Under the pieces are notes generated by a model. It saw nothing but the letters and a program-made list of their open reading frames with translations. It was not told the origin of the DNA and ran no database searches. DNA of 64,000 nucleotides. Source: CBDCYS01 sp965226245 (GTDB lineage Bacteria > Acidobacteriota > Terriglobia > Bryobacterales > UBA6623). The translations under genes and the position numbers were made by a program. The stretch lies in assembly GCA_965226245.1 (NCBI GenBank), contig CBDDCL010000015.1, positions 5,642,001 to 5,706,000 on the forward strand, read 5' to 3'. Shown piece after piece: positions 9,203 to 17,629 of this stretch (its first letter is position 1; every line of letters starts with the position of its first letter).

Positions 9203-10229
9203 ATGGGGTATTTAGTTGACTCCAGTAGCCACTACATCTTGGGGGTGGGGGTGCCGGCCCTGGTGGCCTCGACCATTGTCTTATAGGGAGCAGGGTCGGC
9301 GGCGACCGCCTGCTGGAGGAGGCGATAGAAAAGTTTGCCGCGCGACCGTGAGGTCCGCCGGTTGAAGCGGAACGTGAACTCGTCCAGGTAGTAGTCCAAA
9401 TACTCGTGACTGACAGCCCCCTGGTGGGTCCCCAACAGCCAGCGCTTTAGCAGAGAGGCGACACGATGGACTCTCGGCAGCAGCTTACTCGCCGATTGCC
9501 GCTTCCCGCGCAGCACGGTGACTTCATGGCGGTATCCTTTGTTCTCCAATCCCGCATAGCCTTCCCAGCCGTCGGTGTGCACGAGGCTGCCAGGTTGGAT
9601 AGCTTCTTCGACAAAGGCTTCCAAGCTCGCCGCTGAGGCATCCGCGATCCGACGGAGCCGGATGCGACCCATACCGCGCCCATCCTCCTCGGCAGCAACC
9701 GCAACTAACGCTTTGCCAACCATTTCGCGACCTCGGACGCCCTCTTCGACTCCGCCCACATACGTTTCGTCCACCTCCACCCGGCCGACCAGCCGATTGC
9801 GACCGGGGCGCACCATGGCGCGGCGGAACTTGTGCAGCCAGGTCCAGGCGGTTACATAGCTACCCAAACCCAAGACCCGCTGCAACTCCAGCGCGCTGGC
9901 CCCGCCTTTTTGCGTTGTCACCCACCAAGCCGCCCGGAACCACAACGTCAAGGGCTTGCGGGTGTCCTGGAAAATCGTGCCCGCCGTCACCGAGGCCTGG
10001 TAACCGCAGTCGGCGCAGAGCAGCAGATTGCGTTTGCTGGCCCATGAGGACTGGATCCCACAGCGCGGGCACACGAACCCCTCCGGCCAGCGCAGCTTCA
10101 GCAGGTACTCCCGGCACGCCTCCTCGGTCGAGAATCGAGCTTCCAACTCGACGAGGTTTCGGGGGTAGTCCTCCTTCATGCCCCCAACCACAACATATTG
10201 TGGCTACTGGAGTCAACTAAATACCCCAT
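9203..10229 (-). mobile_element. IS1595-family insertion sequence, copy 2
   Basis: The element has the same 1027-bp length and ends as the copy at 3.3 kb, but lies in the opposite orientation. An 8-bp target duplication, tatattct, flanks it at 9195-9202 and 10230-10237. It interrupts the mod gene. Precise excision with one repeat would restore the gene. Confidence 0.97.
9232..10191 (-). CDS. IS1595-family transposase
   Basis: The 319-residue product matches the transposase at 3.4 kb residue for residue: zinc-ribbon N-terminus, TAGTIFQDTR block and DDE domain. It reads in the same direction as the mod gene it interrupts. Confidence 0.95.
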   Translation of the reverse strand: MVGGMKEDYPRNLVELEARFSTEEACREYLLKLRWPEGFVCPRCGIQSSWASKRNLLLCADCGYQASVTAGTIFQDTRKPLTLWFRAAWWVTTQKGGASALELQRVLGLGSYVTAWTWLHKFRRAMVRPGRNRLVGRVEVDETYVGGVEEGVRGREMVGKALVAVAAEEDGRGMGRIRLRRIADASAASLEAFVEEAIQPGSLVHTDGWEGYAGLENKGYRHEVTVLRGKRQSASKLLPRVHRVASLLKRWLLGTHQGAVSHEYLDYYLDEFTFRFNRRTSRSRGKLFYRLLQQAVAADPAPYKTMVEATRAGTPTPKM

Positions 10230-11019
10230 TATATTCTTGTGTATATGGCGTGTAGATCGTATTGAGACTTGTTTGTTTTGATTTGGAATAAAAGAGAATT
10301 GTATCTTTGACTCTGCCGAATCGACCTGATGCATCGTTATGAGATGCTGAGCGCATCCAAGTAATTCCACTTCGAAAATTTGAAGAGCCGAATATTTCAT
10401 CCATTACAATTCGGAGGAATGAATTGAGCCTGACATCACAATGCACATAAACACTCCCATCCTCTGCAAGAAGATCGCGCATCAGAACGAGCCGCTCATA
10501 GATCATGGCGATGAAGGAATCCGCCCCCTTTCCCCAGGTGTCGCGGTAAGCGATCTCTTCAAGGATGTTCGGCTTCTTGGTGAAGGTGTCGCCGCCGATC
10601 TCGATGTGCATCGAAAAATCCGCGCCCACGTCAAAGGGCGGGTCGATGTAGATCAGCTTGAGGCCGCCTTGCTTTTCAATCTCCTCGCGCAGCGGACCGT
10701 TCTTCAGGCTGGAGAGGATCAGCTTGTTGTCGCCCCAAATCAGCTTGTTCGTCCAGCCCTTTTGCTGACGGCCGCGGGCGTCAAACAGCGATCCCTGAAG
10801 CACGGTGTCTTCCGACTTTTCGGCGCGCGGCTCGTCCACCTGCTCGATCACCTGAAACGGCAGGACGATATGGCTGACCTCGCTCGTCTTGCCGTTCCAG
10901 ACCAGTTCCACCTGGCGCTTGTCCTCGAACAGCAGAAAGCGGTACTTGTCCGGCAGGGGTTTGTCCGCCTCCAGAAAGCGTATGATCTCTTGCTGTTCCT
11001 GTTCGGTCAGCCGGGGCAT
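10230..11019 (-). pseudogene. mod: Type III DNA methyltransferase mod, 5' part
   Basis: The first 264 or so codons of mod. KLIYIDPPFD at about residues 122-130 is catalytic motif IV (DPPF variant of DPPY), preceded by the KLIWGDNKLIL segment usual in this family. The frame ends a few codons into the IS (..QEYNGVFS). It is the first gene of the operon mod-mntA-hepT-res, so polar effects on the downstream genes are possible, unless the IS or an internal promoter drives them. Confidence 0.92.
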
Positions 11020-11654
11020 GAATGTCCTCTTTTTCTGGGCGCTCTAGCGGGTCGCAGGGGACAGGCGCCAGGGTGGAACTCTACTCGCTGCCAGCGCCTT
11101 TGCTATAGGATAACGCCTGTCGCCGGGGGCTAGATCTTGCGCCGGCGTCTGTGCCCATGGGGGAGTTATGGGGGAGTTCGGGGACAGACCCCGAACTCGG
11201 TGTGGCTGGACTGGAGAAAGTCGGAAAATCACACAAAAGGCGGGAAAAGGTTACGACTTTCCAGCGCGCTGGTCGGCCAGCCACGTGCATGTGGCTTGAT
11301 TTCACATAGGCCGGGCTGCGGTAGGCTCCTCGTGGCGCAAGCTCTCAGCTTGCCGCGTCGAGACTCATCTCGACGCTTGGCCGCTGTTCTCCAAGCCAGC
11401 GAAAACGCTCACAGCAGCCGCCTCGCCGCGGCAAATCCCGCAGCGCCCCCGTCGGGGCGGGGAAGGCTCCAGCAATCCGGTGATCGGTGGCTGCAAACCA
11501 GTCCGTCGCCAACAAAAGCACCCCATTTTCAAAACTCCCGCAACCAGTCACGGAAATTTGAAAATATATTCTCTGCAAAATCAACACCTTGGCCCAACAA
11601 CCTCCAGATCACCCCCCACCGGCCTGCTAGCGTAAACGTGAGAGAGCATACGTT
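11020..11654. other. Gene-free region with hairpins
   Basis: No convincing gene. At 11174-11198 there is a perfect 10-bp-arm hairpin, gagttcgggg and its complement around acaga. The same gaactcccc/ggggacaga wording recurs near 22.4 and 23.2 kb. At 11354-11374 a cgtcgaga/tctcgacg hairpin matches one at 34484-34504. These look like REP-type extragenic repeats upstream of mod and of the divergent HTH gene. Confidence 0.55.
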
Positions 11655-12152
11655 ATGAAAAAATCATCAAGCAACAACGTAACCGCAATCAATTCATCCA
11701 AAGACGGCTCAACCGCTGAACGGCCCAACGGCTCACCCGTTCCAACGGCAATCAATTCGTCCAACGACAGAAACGACGGCCTCACGCCATCGCAAGAACG
11801 CGCTATCCAAGCCATGCTCGATTCACGCTCCATCGCCGACGCCGCCCGCCAAGCCGAGGTCGGGGAAAACAGCCTCCGGCGCTGGCTGCGCGAGGACGAC
11901 AATTTCCAAAACAAGCTCCGCCGCATCCGCGAGGGAGCCCTTTCGCACGCCGCCCTGAAACTGCAGAAAGGCGTCCCCGTGGCCGTCGGAATCCTCTATG
12001 ACCTCATCGAGCGCGACAAGCGCATCGAGCCCGGACGCGCTTCACTCATCCGCGCCGCCGTCGATTTCGGTTACCGCTCCAGCGTCTACAGCGACGTCAT
12101 CGAGCGCCTGAAAACTGTCGAGAAGAACCAATCAGGGGCGGCGAAGCAATGA
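11655..12152 (+). CDS. HTH protein of a repeated two-gene module, copy 1
   Basis: A 165-residue protein. A low-complexity Ser/Asn N-terminus (about 40 residues) precedes a helix-turn-helix region: LTPSQERAIQAML, then SIADAARQAEVGENSLRRWL, then a basic amphipathic stretch. The fold resembles the HTH of phage terminase small subunits (phBC6A51-like). A clear paralog lies at 21.4-21.9 kb on the other strand; both keep RIEPGRASLIR..VDF.YRS. The stop overlaps the next start (ATGA). The function is not known. DNA binding is inferred from the HTH. Confidence 0.75.
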   Translation: MKKSSSNNVTAINSSKDGSTAERPNGSPVPTAINSSNDRNDGLTPSQERAIQAMLDSRSIADAARQAEVGENSLRRWLREDDNFQNKLRRIREGALSHAALKLQKGVPVAVGILYDLIERDKRIEPGRASLIRAAVDFGYRSSVYSDVIERLKTVEKNQSGAAKQ

Positions 12153-12538
12153 AATACTGGACCTACTACACCGATGTCGTCCGCTATCTGGAGCGGATCG
12201 AAGCGGGCCAATCCCAAAAGAGGGAAGGCCCCGCCTATCTCGTCTGGCAAGACGGCGACGGCCCCTCCATGATCATCGGTCCCGGCGTCGAATGGTACCG
12301 AGGCGACGGCCCGCCCCCCGATTTTGACGCCCCAGTCCCCAGCGCCGCTACAGCGAGTCTTCCCCGTGATGCCCCAGAATGTGTTGCGAGCATTGCACCA
12401 GGTCCGAAACCCATCGAGGGAGAAGCCCCGCAAGCGCAAGGGGCGCAGGAAAACAAACCTATGATTCCGACGACGGTCGGGCTGCGCCGAATCAAGGACA
12501 TCAACTTGAACAACCGAATTCAGCCCCCAAACCTCTAA
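12149..12538 (+). CDS. WYRGD protein of the two-gene module, copy 1
   Basis: A 129-residue protein that I cannot assign to a known family. The conserved core is LVWQDGDGPSMIIGPGVEWY followed by RGDGP; the partner at 21.0-21.4 kb has CWFDGDDKNDPWMVIGPNG then EEWYRGD. The C-terminal half is Pro/Ala-rich and its DNA resembles the dispersed repeat at 0.5-0.74 kb, so the tail evolves fast. It is translationally coupled to the HTH gene by ATGA overlap. Confidence 0.65.
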   Translation: MKYWTYYTDVVRYLERIEAGQSQKREGPAYLVWQDGDGPSMIIGPGVEWYRGDGPPPDFDAPVPSAATASLPRDAPECVASIAPGPKPIEGEAPQAQGAQENKPMIPTTVGLRRIKDINLNNRIQPPNL

Positions 12539-12554
12539 CTGAACAGTATTGCGT

Positions 12555-12758
12555 CTAATGGCCATCCAACGATTCTGCTGGATAGCCGGTATCGAGCTTC
12601 TCGTCAGCCTCGGTCATGGGGGAATGGGTGACATATTTTTCTGAAGCCCAGTTTCCCAAGTCGATTGTCTTGCAGCGGGCACTGCAGAACGGGTAGTCTT
12701 CACGTGACGGATGCATGCGCTTGTGGCAGATGGGGCATTCTTTGATGTGCTTCGTCAT
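12555..12758 (-). CDS. yacG: YacG-type zinc-binding DNA gyrase inhibitor
   Basis: A 67-residue protein with CPICHK and FCSARCKTIDLGNW, the four-cysteine zinc site and signature of the YacG family. In E. coli YacG binds GyrB and inhibits gyrase. Length is normal for the family. It follows rimO on the same strand after 78 bp and may be co-transcribed. Confidence 0.9.
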   Translation of the reverse strand: MTKHIKECPICHKRMHPSREDYPFCSARCKTIDLGNWASEKYVTHSPMTEADEKLDTGYPAESLDGH

Positions 12759-12836
12759 TCGGATTCGTTGGCGAAAGAAGGTTGAACCTCGACTTTGGCC
12801 AGTGCCAGGATTTCACTTCATAGGCACTCAACGCGA

Positions 12837-14234
12837 CTATTGCAGTATAGGGAGCGCAGCTGTCTGGCTGCCGGCCGGAGCTGACAGATTGACCGGGTTT
12901 CGGGGGCGGATCGATTCCAAGCACCCGAAAAGATCGTAGTCACTCGCGCGCGTGATGCGAATTTTTCCAAAGTCCCCTGGTTGGGGCGTTCCTTCGGCTA
13001 AATCGACAATATACGTTTTCCCGTCGATCTCCTCGGCTTGCGACGCCAGCCGGCCTTCCCAGAGCAATTCCGTTTCCTGGGAAGGTCCCACGATCAAGAT
13101 CGGGAAGCGTTTGCCGACGAGCGCTTGATTTCGCTTGCGGGAAATCTTGCGCTGCAACGCCATCAGCCGCCGCTTGCGGTTGTAGATCGTGCGGCGATCC
13201 ACTTTGCCGTCGAGATGATAGCTTTCGCTTGTCTCGTCGTCGGAGTAGCTGAATACGCCCACGCGGTCAAACTGAGCCGCCTCGACGAATTGGCACAGCT
13301 CTTCGAAGTCTTCGCCGGTTTCTCCGGGGAATCCAACGATGAAACTCGTTCGAATGGCGACTCCCGGAACGGTTTTTCGAATCCTCCCGACTAACTCAAG
13401 GAAAATGCTGCCCGACGCCCCGCGTTTCATGCGCTTGAGAACGCTCGGGCTGGCATGCTGCAACGGGATGTCGATGTAGTTGCACAACGGCTCGTGGGCG
13501 GCCATCGTGTCGAGAAGCTTCTGGGTCACCCGATTCGGATAGACGTAAAGAAAGCGGATCCAGCCGGCGCCTTCGATTCGCGCCAGACTGCCGAGCAGTG
13601 TCGCCAAGCCGTCTGCGATGCCGAGATCGTCGCCGTAGGCAGTAGTGTCCTGGCCGATCAGATTGATTTCCCCCACGCCTTGTCCGAACAGTCGTGTCGC
13701 CTCGCGGATTACGCTTTCGAATCGCCGGCTGCGAAACTGTCCCCGGAACTTCGGGATGATGCAAAAGCTGCAGGGGTGGTCGCAGCCTTCGTTGATCTTC
13801 ATGTAGGCCATGTGCCGCGGGGTCGCCAGGCGCCGGGGCGTGAGATCGTGGTAGAGGTAGGGCTCAACGGCCGGCAGCGGGGTATCGTAAACACCCTCGC
13901 AGTGGGAGACGATGTGGTCCAGCTCGTTCGTTCCCAGAACGGCGTCGACTTCGGGAATTTGCTCGCTGATCTCGTTGCGGTAGCGCTCGACCAAACAGCC
14001 GGCCACGATCAGCCGGCGGGCGGTGCCGAACTTCTTATACTCCGCCATCTCGAGGATGGTATCGATGGATTCCTTCTTGGCCGGGTCGATAAAGCTGCAG
14101 GTGTTGACGACCAGCGCTTCGGCGTCGCCGGGACGGCTGGTCAGCTCGTGCCCGCGGGCTTCGAGCAGGCCCATCATGACCTCGCTGTCCACGAGATTCT
14201 TGGGACAGCCCAAGCTGATAAAACCGATTTTCAT
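12837..14234 (-). CDS. rimO: Ribosomal protein S12 methylthiotransferase RimO
   Basis: Radical-SAM methylthiotransferase that modifies an aspartate of ribosomal protein S12. The N-terminal domain has Cys10 (SLGCPKN), Cys46 (NTCSF) and Cys80 (AGC) for the auxiliary cluster. The radical SAM motif C151-x3-C155-x2-C158 is in NEGCDHPCSFCIIPKFRG. A C-terminal TRAM domain follows (..GKRFPILIVG..). At 465 residues it is complete. Start is ATG at 14234 giving MKIGFISLGCPKN, the expected N-terminus. Confidence 0.97.
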   Translation of the reverse strand: MKIGFISLGCPKNLVDSEVMMGLLEARGHELTSRPGDAEALVVNTCSFIDPAKKESIDTILEMAEYKKFGTARRLIVAGCLVERYRNEISEQIPEVDAVLGTNELDHIVSHCEGVYDTPLPAVEPYLYHDLTPRRLATPRHMAYMKINEGCDHPCSFCIIPKFRGQFRSRRFESVIREATRLFGQGVGEINLIGQDTTAYGDDLGIADGLATLLGSLARIEGAGWIRFLYVYPNRVTQKLLDTMAAHEPLCNYIDIPLQHASPSVLKRMKRGASGSIFLELVGRIRKTVPGVAIRTSFIVGFPGETGEDFEELCQFVEAAQFDRVGVFSYSDDETSESYHLDGKVDRRTIYNRKRRLMALQRKISRKRNQALVGKRFPILIVGPSQETELLWEGRLASQAEEIDGKTYIVDLAEGTPQPGDFGKIRITRASDYDLFGCLESIRPRNPVNLSAPAGSQTAALPILQ

Positions 14235-14280
14235 GGAGATCCGGCGGCCGGTAATTTCATTCTAGCGTGCGGCGTGCAGG

Positions 14281-16440
14281 CTAGCGGCTGCGGTCGAGCG
14301 CCTGCACGAGTTGCGGCAGCCGGCGCCCCGCCGCGCGGTCATCTCCGAAGCGGGCGCGGTTGTAGGCTTTCGTCACTTGCTCGACGAGCCCCCGGAGTTG
14401 CGGCTCCTGAACGGACTCGGCAAACTCGTCGGCAGTTTGGGTTGAACGCCGAGGGAAGCCGCGGCGTTCCAAAATCCGCAGCGCTTGGTGGTAGAAATAC
14501 GTTGCATCGGAAAGGCGGCCATGGCCGGTCTCGACCCGGCGGCGGCGGTAGACTTTAGCCAGCCACGGCGCCAGCCGGGGCAGACCAAAGGCCAGCGCAA
14601 CCAGGGCAGCGATGAGTCCGGCCAAGACCAGCCACCCGCTCTGCCGCTCCGCTCCCGGTTGATCGAATACACTCGCCGCGGCGCCCCACATCCGCGCCGC
14701 CCACTGCTGTCCGGCTTGGATCGAGGAGAGCAGGTTCGCCGCCGCCAGTTGCGAGCGGCCCTGCATGTCCTGGGCAAGAGCTAGCTGGCGATTGCGATCG
14801 TAGTCGAGCACCCACGTTCCCCAGGAAGAATCGAGGACGTCCCAATACATCCAAAACTGCATCGCCCAAAAACCCATGCCGGCATAAGGGCTCGGCGGAG
14901 TGGGATCGAAACTCAGCCAGCCGTGCCCGGGAATGTAAGCCTCCACCCAGCTATGCGCGTCGCTGGAGCGGATCACCTGCTCGCCGGACAGCGGATTGTA
15001 GATGCCTCCCAAGAATCCATTCACGAGCCGTGCCGGGATCCCGAGCGTGCGCAGCATGACGGTCATGGCGGAGGCGAAAAACTCACAATGGCCTTCACGG
15101 CGCTCGAACAGGAAGTGCGCCAGCGGGTCGGCGACCTGGGTAGCGGGCAGATTCAAGGTGTACCCGAACTGCCGTCGCAAATGCTGCTCGATCAGGCTGG
15201 CTTGGCGAAACGGCGATTGCGCGCCGCCGCTGATTTGCCGGGCGAGGGTTGCCACTCTCGGGTCGAGCTTTGGCAACTGAAGATATTTGCGGCGGAACTG
15301 CTGCGTGAATAGTTCGGCGACGTTGGCGGCCTGCTGGGGCGGCTCGTCGGGGACCCAACTGCGGGCTTGATACCGCAGCGCCTGGTAGCGCGAGCGCGGC
15401 GCCCGATAGGAATCGGTATCGGTCACGCGCAGCCGCCGGAAAGGGCCGCTGATCTGCTCCGGCTGGCCCGCCAGAAACAGCGCGGAGACCGCCATGGGTT
15501 CGAGCGTGACTTGGTAGCGGATACGGCGTCCGCGTTCGTTTCGGCGAGAGGGGGCGGGCAATAGGTAGTGGCCTTTGTTCGGTTCGACGATTGTATCTTG
15601 GGGCAAGGGGTTCGACCAGCGTGTTCCGCTGAAGTATCGCAGCGCCAGCCCCCGCCACTTGAGCTTTTCCAAGGTGGCGCCGGAAGATTCCTTGACGCGC
15701 ATGACGGGGGTGTGGTCCAACTGCACCGATCCGGTCTTGCCCAGATTTACTTGGTCCGAGAAACCAACCGCGTAGTTGCCGCGAAGGGGTGAAACAGAAC
15801 TCGAGCCCAGGGTTCGCGGGATAACCAGGAACAGCGCAAAACTCAGCACCAAAATCCCCCCCGAGAGGGCGATGCTGAGAGTTGCCAGCCGCACCCAAAG
15901 AAGCTTTCCCCGGGCTTGGTTGGCGTCCTCGACGATCACGGCCGCCGATTGACAACCACGCCGAATTTCAAAGGCCGTGTAGGTCAGGATCGAGAAAATC
16001 AGGAACAGCAACAGGACCGCGAGATAGCTGATCCCGCCGACGAACATGGACGCCGCCATCAGGTGCAAGAAGGCCAGAACGCCTAAATAAAAGTAGTCGC
16101 GGCTCGTCTGGGCTGTCACGAGCCGCAGCGCCGTGTAGAAAAACAACATTCTCACGGTCGAGACCATGAAACCCGACCGCAGAATAAAGACGTCGGCGAT
16201 ATAGAAAACAACGTAAAGGAGGCTCAGCGCCGTCACCAGAGCTTGGGGCAGCTCCGCGCGTCCCCAGCCAACAATCGCCAGCGCCCGGGCAACCAGGCCG
16301 ATGGCCATGACGATGGCCGAAAGGAGATCGAGTTCCCCGCCGAGCAGAATGGCGACGTAGCCGTTGGCGACCAGCAGCAGCATCGCAATCTGGAACGCGA
16401 GATCAATACGCCGCGCCGTCGTGGAATCCCCGGCAGCCAT
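14281..16440 (-). CDS. TgpA-like membrane transglutaminase
   Basis: A 719-residue protein with the layout of the DUF3488/TgpA family: about six N-terminal membrane segments (residues 1-220), a periplasmic transglutaminase-like domain, one more membrane segment near 600 and a C-terminal DUF4129-like tail. The triad is visible as EGHCEFFASAM (Cys), SSDAHSWVEAY (His) and LSFDPTPPSP (Asp). Start at 16440 gives MAAGDSTTARR. In many bacteria tgpA lies next to MoxR and DUF58 genes; here those lie about 38 kb away. Its substrate is not known from sequence. Confidence 0.9.
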   Translation of the reverse strand: MAAGDSTTARRIDLAFQIAMLLLVANGYVAILLGGELDLLSAIVMAIGLVARALAIVGWGRAELPQALVTALSLLYVVFYIADVFILRSGFMVSTVRMLFFYTALRLVTAQTSRDYFYLGVLAFLHLMAASMFVGGISYLAVLLLFLIFSILTYTAFEIRRGCQSAAVIVEDANQARGKLLWVRLATLSIALSGGILVLSFALFLVIPRTLGSSSVSPLRGNYAVGFSDQVNLGKTGSVQLDHTPVMRVKESSGATLEKLKWRGLALRYFSGTRWSNPLPQDTIVEPNKGHYLLPAPSRRNERGRRIRYQVTLEPMAVSALFLAGQPEQISGPFRRLRVTDTDSYRAPRSRYQALRYQARSWVPDEPPQQAANVAELFTQQFRRKYLQLPKLDPRVATLARQISGGAQSPFRQASLIEQHLRRQFGYTLNLPATQVADPLAHFLFERREGHCEFFASAMTVMLRTLGIPARLVNGFLGGIYNPLSGEQVIRSSDAHSWVEAYIPGHGWLSFDPTPPSPYAGMGFWAMQFWMYWDVLDSSWGTWVLDYDRNRQLALAQDMQGRSQLAAANLLSSIQAGQQWAARMWGAAASVFDQPGAERQSGWLVLAGLIAALVALAFGLPRLAPWLAKVYRRRRVETGHGRLSDATYFYHQALRILERRGFPRRSTQTADEFAESVQEPQLRGLVEQVTKAYNRARFGDDRAAGRRLPQLVQALDRSR

Positions 16441-16704
16441 GACTTGATTGTAACCACACGAAAGTCATCAAGGAACGCTCCGTCCTGCACTCCCGATGGG
16501 GAAAGCAGCGGGTTTCGAGATTTCACCAAGCGCCTTTATCGGCCCGCCTTCGCGCGACGAATCTTGTATAGCTCGCAATATTCGCTGAACTTCTCGGCGG
16601 CAACCTTCGTAGTTACAAACGAAGCACGCAAGAGCGTTGCTCGATTGGCGTTGCTCGATCAAAGGGGCGCCCACGGGTGTCCCGAAAACGGAGGGGAAAT
16701 TCTT
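16441..16704. other. Divergent intergenic region
   Basis: It separates the TgpA-like gene (minus) from the secreted protein gene (plus) and must hold both promoters, but no clear -35/-10 pair stands out. A 14-bp direct repeat, gttgctcgattggc then gttgctcgatc, lies near 16633-16660. GGAGGGG at about 16691 is the ribosome site for the gene starting at 16705. Confidence 0.3.
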
Positions 16705-17280
16705 ATGAGTCGAAGAGTATTAGCCGTAATGACACTAGCAGTGGTAGCGGCCTTGGGGACCGCCAGGATGGAAGCGCAACAGTCGCGTCCCTGGATCCAT
16801 GTGCAAGTCACCGAACCGGGCGAGGACGGCACAAACGCCCGCGTCAACCTGCCGCTCGCTCTAGCCGAAGTGGCGCTCAGCCTTGTTTCCGACGAGGTCA
16901 TCAGCAAGGGTCAAATCAAGCTCGATGAGCACGACATATCCGTGGAGGACTTGCGCCTGCTGTGGAACGAACTCAAAGAGTCCGGCGACACCGAGTTTCT
17001 TGCGATGCAACAGAAGGACAAGGAAGTTCGGATCGTGCGCCAAGGCGACCGCATTCGGATTCATCTGGACAAGGCCGCTGAGGGCGACAAAGACGCGGCT
17101 GACAAACAGGTTCGGATCGAAGTCCCCGTCACGCTCGTGGACGCGCTGCTTGGCGGCCGAAGCGATCGCCTTGATCTGAAAGCGGCCTTGGCCGAACTCA
17201 CCGACGAAAGAGGCGATATCGTCACGGTGCGCGACGGCGAGAAGCGAGTTCGCGTTTGGATCGACGAAAGCAAGAGCTAA
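16705..17280 (+). CDS. Secreted hypothetical protein
   Basis: A 191-residue protein with a signal peptide (MSRRVLAVMTLAVVAALGTA, then cleavage near the AQQ). The mature part has two similar beta-rich blocks, IHVQVTEPGEDGTNARVNLP and VRIEVPVTLVDALL, and many charged residues. The strong GGAGGGG site fixes the start at 16705. The next gene begins with a paralogous-looking N-terminus (VDVRQAEPEAFHVTVALPLP), so a pair of related secreted proteins once lay here. No function recognised. Confidence 0.7.
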   Translation: MSRRVLAVMTLAVVAALGTARMEAQQSRPWIHVQVTEPGEDGTNARVNLPLALAEVALSLVSDEVISKGQIKLDEHDISVEDLRLLWNELKESGDTEFLAMQQKDKEVRIVRQGDRIRIHLDKAAEGDKDAADKQVRIEVPVTLVDALLGGRSDRLDLKAALAELTDERGDIVTVRDGEKRVRVWIDESKS

Positions 17281-17295
17281 CACGAGAGCGAAGAA

Positions 17296-17456
17296 ATGAA
17301 AACCGTTCTTGCCGTCATCGGTTCGTTGGTTCTTCTTGCCGGCGTCACTCTCGCGGCCCTGCCTTGGGTTGTGGTGGATGTCCGGCAAGCGGAGCCGGAA
17401 GCTTTTCATGTAACGGTGGCGCTGCCCCTGCCTCTGGCGCGGGCACTTCCCCTTGC
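17296..17456 (+). pseudogene. Secreted hypothetical protein, 5' fragment
   Basis: About 54 codons start as a normal secreted protein: signal peptide MKTVLAVIGSLVLLAGVTLA, then VDVRQAEPEAFHVTVALPLP, which parallels the preceding gene. After ..LARALPLA the sequence changes to the 3' end of a cytochrome b561 gene in another frame. The reading frame itself runs on without function into the molybdoenzyme gene. Confidence 0.65.
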
Positions 17457-17629
17457 TTGTCGAGATCCTGGGCGGGCAACAATCCGCCCGCACGATTCAC
17501 TTCTTTTTTGCAGCCGCGCTGACCCTCTTTGTTCTGATCCACATCGGGATGGTTTGGCGGACCGGTTTCCGAAACAACGTGTGGGCGATGATTACCGGAC
17601 ACCGCATCGTTCAAAAGGAGAAGACATGA
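17457..17629 (+). pseudogene. Cytochrome b561-type subunit, 3' fragment
   Basis: Read in its own frame this segment gives LVEILGGQQSARTIHFFFAA, a membrane helix (ALTLFVLIHIGMVW) and a terminus ..ITGHRIVQKEKT. The ARTIHF and HI-MV histidine-containing helix fits the last helix of the diheme cytochrome b561-like subunit that usually accompanies sulfite-oxidase-type molybdoenzymes. The stop overlaps the next start as ATGA. The N-terminal helices are missing, so the subunit cannot function as encoded here. Confidence 0.75.

Noticed and set aside
11137..11658. A 173-codon plus-strand frame before the HTH gene
   Set aside because: It covers REP-like hairpins and has no protein-like pattern; the HTH gene has its own start.
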